In this document: positions 59,430 to 64,000 of the stretch, piece after piece
Layout of the letters: each line of letters starts with the position of its first letter
Position numbering within the stretch: position 1 is the first letter of the stretch
NCBI GenBank assembly: GCA_011634665.1
Contig: WAEK01000001.1
Coordinates: 821,501 to 885,500 of the forward strand
DNA from: Mortierella sp. BCC40632
Taxonomy: Eukaryota; Mortierellomycota; Mortierellomycetes; Mortierellales; Mortierellaceae
DNA length: 64,000 nucleotides
Reading direction: 5' to 3'
The notes under the pieces: generated by a model
What the model was told of the DNA's origin: nothing
The model's database searches: none
What the model saw: only the letters and a program-made list of their open reading frames with translations
Made by a program: the position numbers and the translations under genes

Positions 59430-60123
59430 TCAAGAGCGGAAAAGTGAACACTTCTTGAAGGCGTCCTTGACTTCTGGGCTTCTTCTGATGGGTGATGTAG
59501 AGAGGCAGGTGAGGATATCCTCGGGCTGCTCCCTCCAAGTTACATGTGGAACATCCAAGCCTGAAAGACTAGCAGCGAGGGCCTCAAGTTGAGGAAGATT
59601 CTTGACCTGCCATCGAGCATTAAGAAGTTAATGACGTTAGTTATCTATCCCTTAAAGGCACTCTAGAGCTTAGTCAGCAGTTACATAGAAGCACCAAAAT
59701 CCATTCAGAACAAAATTGGGGAGCTGAGGATAGTTTATACCTCGAGAACGACCTTGTGCATGTTATTCAGATCAGCGAGGTATTCCCGTGTATCTGAGAG
59801 TTCTCTTGTATTGTGCAAGACAGCTGTTGACGCATGACATGCTTGGGCAATAACGCTAGAGATTTTGATGTAAAGAAAGGTAGAGTTGGGGAGATATTTA
59901 GTAAGAGTTCACTCCACGACCATCTTTTCTTTTTTCCAGGCAGTGTTCCTGAACTTGCCTTCCTGCAGTCCAGCCAAGGGTCTAGCCGAGTCAAAAAAAA
60001 AAAAAAAAAAATCTCCGTTAGCGATCGCCCTAGGCTAGTGAGGTTCAAGCTTGACGAGAGACATGTTCCTACCTTGATCAGATCCTTACGGATAACGATA
60101 AACATTGTAAGAGGGTCCGCCAT
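59430..60123 (-). CDS. PTRHD1-type peptidyl-tRNA hydrolase-like protein
   Basis: Model: complement(join(59430..59606, 59741..59855, 59959..59981, 60073..60123)), 121 aa. The sequence MADPLTMFIVIRKDL, then TLGWTAGSVIAQACHAS, then LADLNNMHKVVLE and HVTWREQPEDILTCLST follows the Pth2-like fold of PTRHD1 proteins almost motif for motif. Exon 2 is a 23-nt microexon encoding TLGWTAG. It is followed by a GC-AG intron (GAAG|GCAAGT) and rejoins as S-V-I-A-Q. Without the microexon the GSVIAQACH motif is lost. The family role is putative peptidyl-tRNA hydrolysis; activity of the PTRHD1 branch is uncertain. The 3' end converges on the Nkp2-like gene 220 bp away. Confidence 0.9.
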
Positions 60124-62000
60124 AGTCGAGAACAGGGGTGGTTCTGAAAAAAGAAAAAAAAGGAAAGAAAGGAAAGAATTGAGATCATCCGTTCATCACT
60201 GAAATTCAAAACTCAAAAACGTGATCTTCGCCACCCTCTCATTAGTTCCTCCTGCCTACTCCATTAGTTTCTCATTTTCATCACCAATCAACGTGATTTT
60301 CGCCCACTTTCCCATTCTACAAGACGAAGGCAATGATATGTTAGACTACCATGTTTCGGAAGGAGCGAGTACGATGTTGCTGGCAGACCCACTTGCGCCA
60401 TAATCCAATGCTATTTAATAGCATTAGACAGCCGTGCTCATTTGAGGACCCCTGTTAAATGTCCAGACTATCAGGCGACACCTTCTCATCGCGAACTGGT
60501 GTTTCATCAGTAACCACTATTCGTTTGTATTGTGAGAATGAATGGTGTTGTGTGATCCTTGGTTGAGTGGCTATACCGTCAAGCATTGTTTCCAATAGAC
60601 CTCACATGTCTATCGCTGTGTTTGTTTCCGGAACGCTGGGTGTGATTAAATGAACAGACCAAAGCAAAGTTAATATGGCTACTTCTACAACCTCGTTTAA
60701 CACTGCATTGCTACCAAGATGAACTCTCTGACTGGGTCGTCTTTGGAACGAGTTGACCAATAGTGGTCGCAAGGAGGCTAATAGTTCCTGGAATGTTCTT
60801 CTGGCGCAACCAACGGACTATTGCGAGAGTCGAACATGGATGCGAGTAAACAGAAGGTCATTGCCACCGAATAAGACAGATGAGTGGCTACTTTTCTAGA
60901 TAGCAATCACAGGGTTCTCGTCGGCTTGGCTTGAAAGCAGCACAAGATAGTACAGACTGGTTCAAAATGCTTTCTCAACAAGGCGCTAGTTGGTCGGATA
61001 TTGGACATGATAGAAACAAGCAAGGCCCTCTGGTACTCCAGGACTGGCCATTATGGCTGTGTCGACACTAGGTCAAGCGGCAACATTGCCTGCAGTGTCG
61101 TCTGTTTGCCTTGGAATCTATAGTAGGAGAACTACAGTGGAGAAGCAGTGCACTTGGCATGTGCACTTAAGTTAGAGCTCACTTCTTTACCCTGTAAGAG
61201 GCAGAATAAAATACCAGGTTCCTAGACCAACTGTCCAGGTATGTCTTTTTCTCACTGACTTTATCTTTCCCTTGTTAACACCTCTGTTATTATTGACCAG
61301 GTTCTCGATGACACGGCGACCTTGGCAGTTGTGTGAGTAAGTGAGTATGTCATCTAATCTAATGGATCCGCACTGCGGGGGCGAGAGGTATGTGCCTCTT
61401 GCGGGGGTCGGATCGATCGTGATTCCCACCATGATCTCAATTATCCCCTCACTCTTTGTCATCCTCCCGAGTCCAGTGTTTTCTTATCGAATGGAATAAG
61501 CTCATATCTCATCTCGTTAAACCATACCAGGCCCTTGTAGGTAGACTTAACGAAATGTGTTATCGAACCATCTCATAATAGGCTGATGTAAAACTATGCT
61601 TGAGGAAACCCAAAGCGCTCAAAGTGGCTCAGAGATACTCAGAATTCGAAAAAAAAAAAAAAAAAAAAAACGACTGATATGAACATTGTTCTGTTACACT
61701 GGCGACTACTCAAGTGTATTGTGTACGAGTTGTGAGATGCGGACACGGAGGACTCAAAGAAGGACCATACAAATAAAGGATATCAATGTCACAGTAGCAT
61801 CCCTTTATTCCTAAAGTATATCAGGACGCGACTGGCATGTCCTCTTGCCAATCATTCTGCAATAAAACTCATACCATATCCCTTTCCCTTCTATCCCTGT
61901 TTTCTGTAAGTGCTCCCTACTGTGTCCTTGACAATCAGCATGCGCATGTTGCTACTGTGCTTTATCAACTCTGAGCCAACTTCTTACCTTCTCTCTTCGT

Positions 62001-62041
<41 letters not shown>

Positions 62042-62241
62042 TGTGGTATAGTTAATGTGATTCGGGTCTTTTGGCCTAGATGGGGCAGTATAGATCTCCA
62101 CTGGAAGCATCGAAGGGTCAGGAGTTCAGCAAGATTTGATTCTTGTATCCAGCTCCTTAAAAATGCTCTTGCCAGGATCGGTTTTCGTATCGGTGTAGTT
62201 AGGTAGAAGTATGAGTGCCTCCAGATACATTTTAAAGATTC
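60124..62241. other. AT-rich region without supported genes
   Basis: Only short, mutually overlapping frames. An A tract at about 61650-61670 and a CT tract at about 62005-62038 are present. A tRNA-like A/B box pair lies at 62072-62143. Composition resembles the relic-bearing interval at 41.9-43.9 kb. Probably decayed repetitive DNA. Confidence 0.5.
62072..62143 (+). other. tRNA-like A-box/B-box pair (possible SINE relic)
   Basis: A near-consensus A box, TGGCCTAGATGG (62072-62083), is followed about 50 nt later by a diverged B box, GATTTGATTCT (62133-62143). The B box sits in a small hairpin GCAAG...CTTGT like a T arm. The rest does not fold as a tRNA. A Pol III-derived short element is possible. 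Confidence 0.22.
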
Positions 62242-62700
62242 TCAGTATAGTTGACGCCTCCATATTTTCGCATATCCGCTAGCTTTTCCCGAAAGTAAGT
62301 CTATGTCCCGAAGAGTATCGAATCTCGTCGTTGCCAGTGGACAGTTTTTGAGCTCGTCAAGCTTGATGTGTACGAAGTTCTGGTTGGATCTTGCGACGAA
62401 GTGGTCATCAGTCTTGTGGAAGTGGAGTTTGAGCTTGATAACCCTTTTGACCATCTCATACTGAGATATCCAGCGAGTTTTATTCATGGTGATTGGCTTG
62501 ACGTCGTTGACTCCAAGGTCTTTCTGGCTTTTGACAAGAAAATTTGCAATGACGACCTTGTTCTTGGAAATACTCGATATCTTCTTGCACTTGTCCAGTA
62601 ACAGCATAGCCCTTCCTTTTATCCAGCCGTTGTTGATAGCGAATTGCATTTTTTGAGAAGCACATGGGAGCCATGTCGCTCCAAATACGCTGCTAATTAG
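62242..62700 (-). pseudogene. hAT-family transposase fragment
   Basis: The open minus-strand frame reads WLPCASQKMQFAINNGW, then LLLDKCKKISSISKNK, then NKTRWISQYEMVKRVIK. This is the order found in hAT transposases: the W-x-P-C-x-x-H-x-L-x-L-A-I block, the helical K-ISS-FKNK block and the TRWNS-YEM block after the second catalytic region. The His expected in the first block is Gln here. The frame is closed by a stop just upstream and ends without the dimerisation domain, so it is a 5'- and 3'-truncated, decayed copy. No terminal inverted repeats or target duplication could be identified. Confidence 0.65.
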
Positions 62701-63701
62701 CAGTATGCGGATATTGACTTAGGAGCCTTGATTAGTGGTAGTCAAAACTACGTCATGCTAAAGGTCTAGTTCGTTGAAGGCACCTCAAAGTGATTTTTAC
62801 CTAGGGAAGAAAGCCTCCATTCGGTATGGTATTTCATTGTAACTCAATGGCTCGATGGTGCATGAGCCCTCAAAACTAAGACTCCTTTCTATAAGTTTGA
62901 GCAAAACGATGCACTCCTTCATAGTCTCATGATTGAATACAGGAGTTCATAGATTATTTTACCTTCGACAGATGAAACGGGCTGCTTAAGATAAAGTGTG
63001 GATGAAGGATATCAAAATGAAGAGATGAGAAGGTGTAGTCCTGAATGATTCCAGGAGCAAAGCGAGGTTGTACATAATTGCTTGGTGCACAAAATTCCGA
63101 TTGGAGGTAAGAGCCTGTTGCGTTTACGATCTACCTCGACGTTGGCTAATCGAAACTGAACTCTTCGTTAGGTCACGTAGTGCAACCCTCCCATTTCTTG
63201 CATGGACTCTACACAAAAAGTGGTCAGGTCCCTGATCCATACGAGGTCGATGGGTTATGACAGTTCTGGATCCCCGTATAGTGAAGAGAATGTTCACTAC
63301 ACATGAACCTGCACCGATTTTTTTTCTCAAGCACTGGATTTTTTTAGACGCCTGGGTCTACGATAATTTCACGATCGCTATCCCTTCGTCTGTCAAAATT
63401 TCAAAATCTCTGTAAATTTGGAACAGATTTGTTCCCAAAACAGACAAAGGGATAACTGGATTTCGCAAGCGGGTAATAGAGAGAAAGCGGGTAGAGCTAG
63501 TGTGGTAGAGTCGCAGTGCAGTAGCGACAGGTTGAGGGGACTTTGTTTTACCGTCAGGGGTCCTGAGAGGCATCTTTGCTCGCGGAGGAGCCTGAAAGAG
63601 ATGGTGGCAAAGTTAGTAGATACCACGGATTGGGCAGAAGACGAGAGAGGAATTCTTTGTCGCGTCGCATAAATGCAATTGTTCCCAAAAAAAATAGTCA
63701 C

Positions 63702-63740
<39 letters not shown>

Positions 63741-64000
63741 GAGCTCTGGCCTCTCTGTTGTTCTTTCATTGCCGACAAGTTCTGACAAGGTACCACCATG
63801 GCCAACTTCTGGCTTCGATCGACCGACGCCACCCTACACGACACCACCGTTTGCATCTTTATCATCTCCTGCAATCACCCCAGTTGAACAACCGCTCGTC
63901 TATTATCGTTATGACGCCTCATGTGGCTACCAACTTTATCCCAAGAGGATACGAGGGGGGAGAAAAACCCATCCTACACTCACTTGTTTTACGGAATCAA
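62701..64000. other. Flanking relic DNA to the window edge
   Basis: No intact gene. Minus-strand frames at 63124-63330 and 63358-63573 have protein-like composition but no recognised domain and no convincing splice chain. They may be further mobile-element debris or exons of a gene beyond the edge. A T tract of about 33 lies at 63704-63736. Confidence 0.4.

Overview
This looks like a nuclear chromosome window from a filamentous early-diverging fungus, most likely Mortierellomycota/Mucoromycota (inferred from gene style, not tested). The evidence is: genes with many short introns on both strands, Zn2Cys6 regulators, an AzgA-type purine permease, RSC and kinetochore subunits, no operons, and very abundant (CT/GA)n and poly(A/T) tracts. 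I rebuilt gene models by hand. I matched donor and acceptor sites to reading-frame phase and checked junctions against known protein families. Twelve multi-exon or intact genes are well supported. One small gene, one gene with an unresolved 5' end and several relics are tentative.

Layout, left to right. (1) 1-8003, minus: a very large Zn2Cys6 transcription factor whose C-terminal exon runs off the left edge. (2) 8.0-12.4 kb: gene-free, with CT microsatellites and a cluster of palindromic repeats. (3) 12419-14269, plus: mitochondrial carrier (Mme1-like), convergent with (4) an RBM18-like RRM gene, 14681-15652, minus. (5) 16902-20708, plus: a second regulator that carries both a Zn2Cys6 cluster and a C-terminal C2H2 pair. 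(6) 21233-23433, minus: AzgA-like purine permease. (7) 23.4-34.4 kb: nearly gene-free, with one tentative small gene at 26.4-26.8 kb. (8) 34415-40402, minus: an Rsc1/Rsc2-type double-bromodomain/BAH protein with a huge glutamine-rich tail. (9) 40.4-47.9 kb: a four-TM protein gene (44.85-45.8 kb) among AT-rich, degenerate, protein-like fragments. (10) 47910-51578, minus: Golgi apyrase of the Ynd1/GDA1-CD39 family. (11) 53436-54603, plus: Dap1/PGRMC-type haem protein. (12) 54899-55723, minus: a second four-TM protein. (13) 56676-58066, minus: Nse1, the RING subunit of SMC5/6, divergent from (14) a Cnl2/Nkp2 kinetochore gene, 58291-59209, plus. (15) 59430-60123, minus: PTRHD1-type peptidyl-tRNA hydrolase-like gene. 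(16) 60.1-64 kb: relic DNA with a degenerate hAT transposase.

The genes do not form one pathway. The right third does hold two chromosome-maintenance genes (Nse1 and Nkp2) sharing a 224-bp intergenic region. I found no obviously new biological system. The most notable observations are three GC-AG introns, all with the junction AG|GCAAG, among about 38 reconstructed introns; a 23-nt microexon; the Zn2Cys6+C2H2 hybrid regulator; pyrimidine (CT)n leaders on the coding strand upstream of several genes; and a compact palindromic repeat family at 8.76-8.96 kb.
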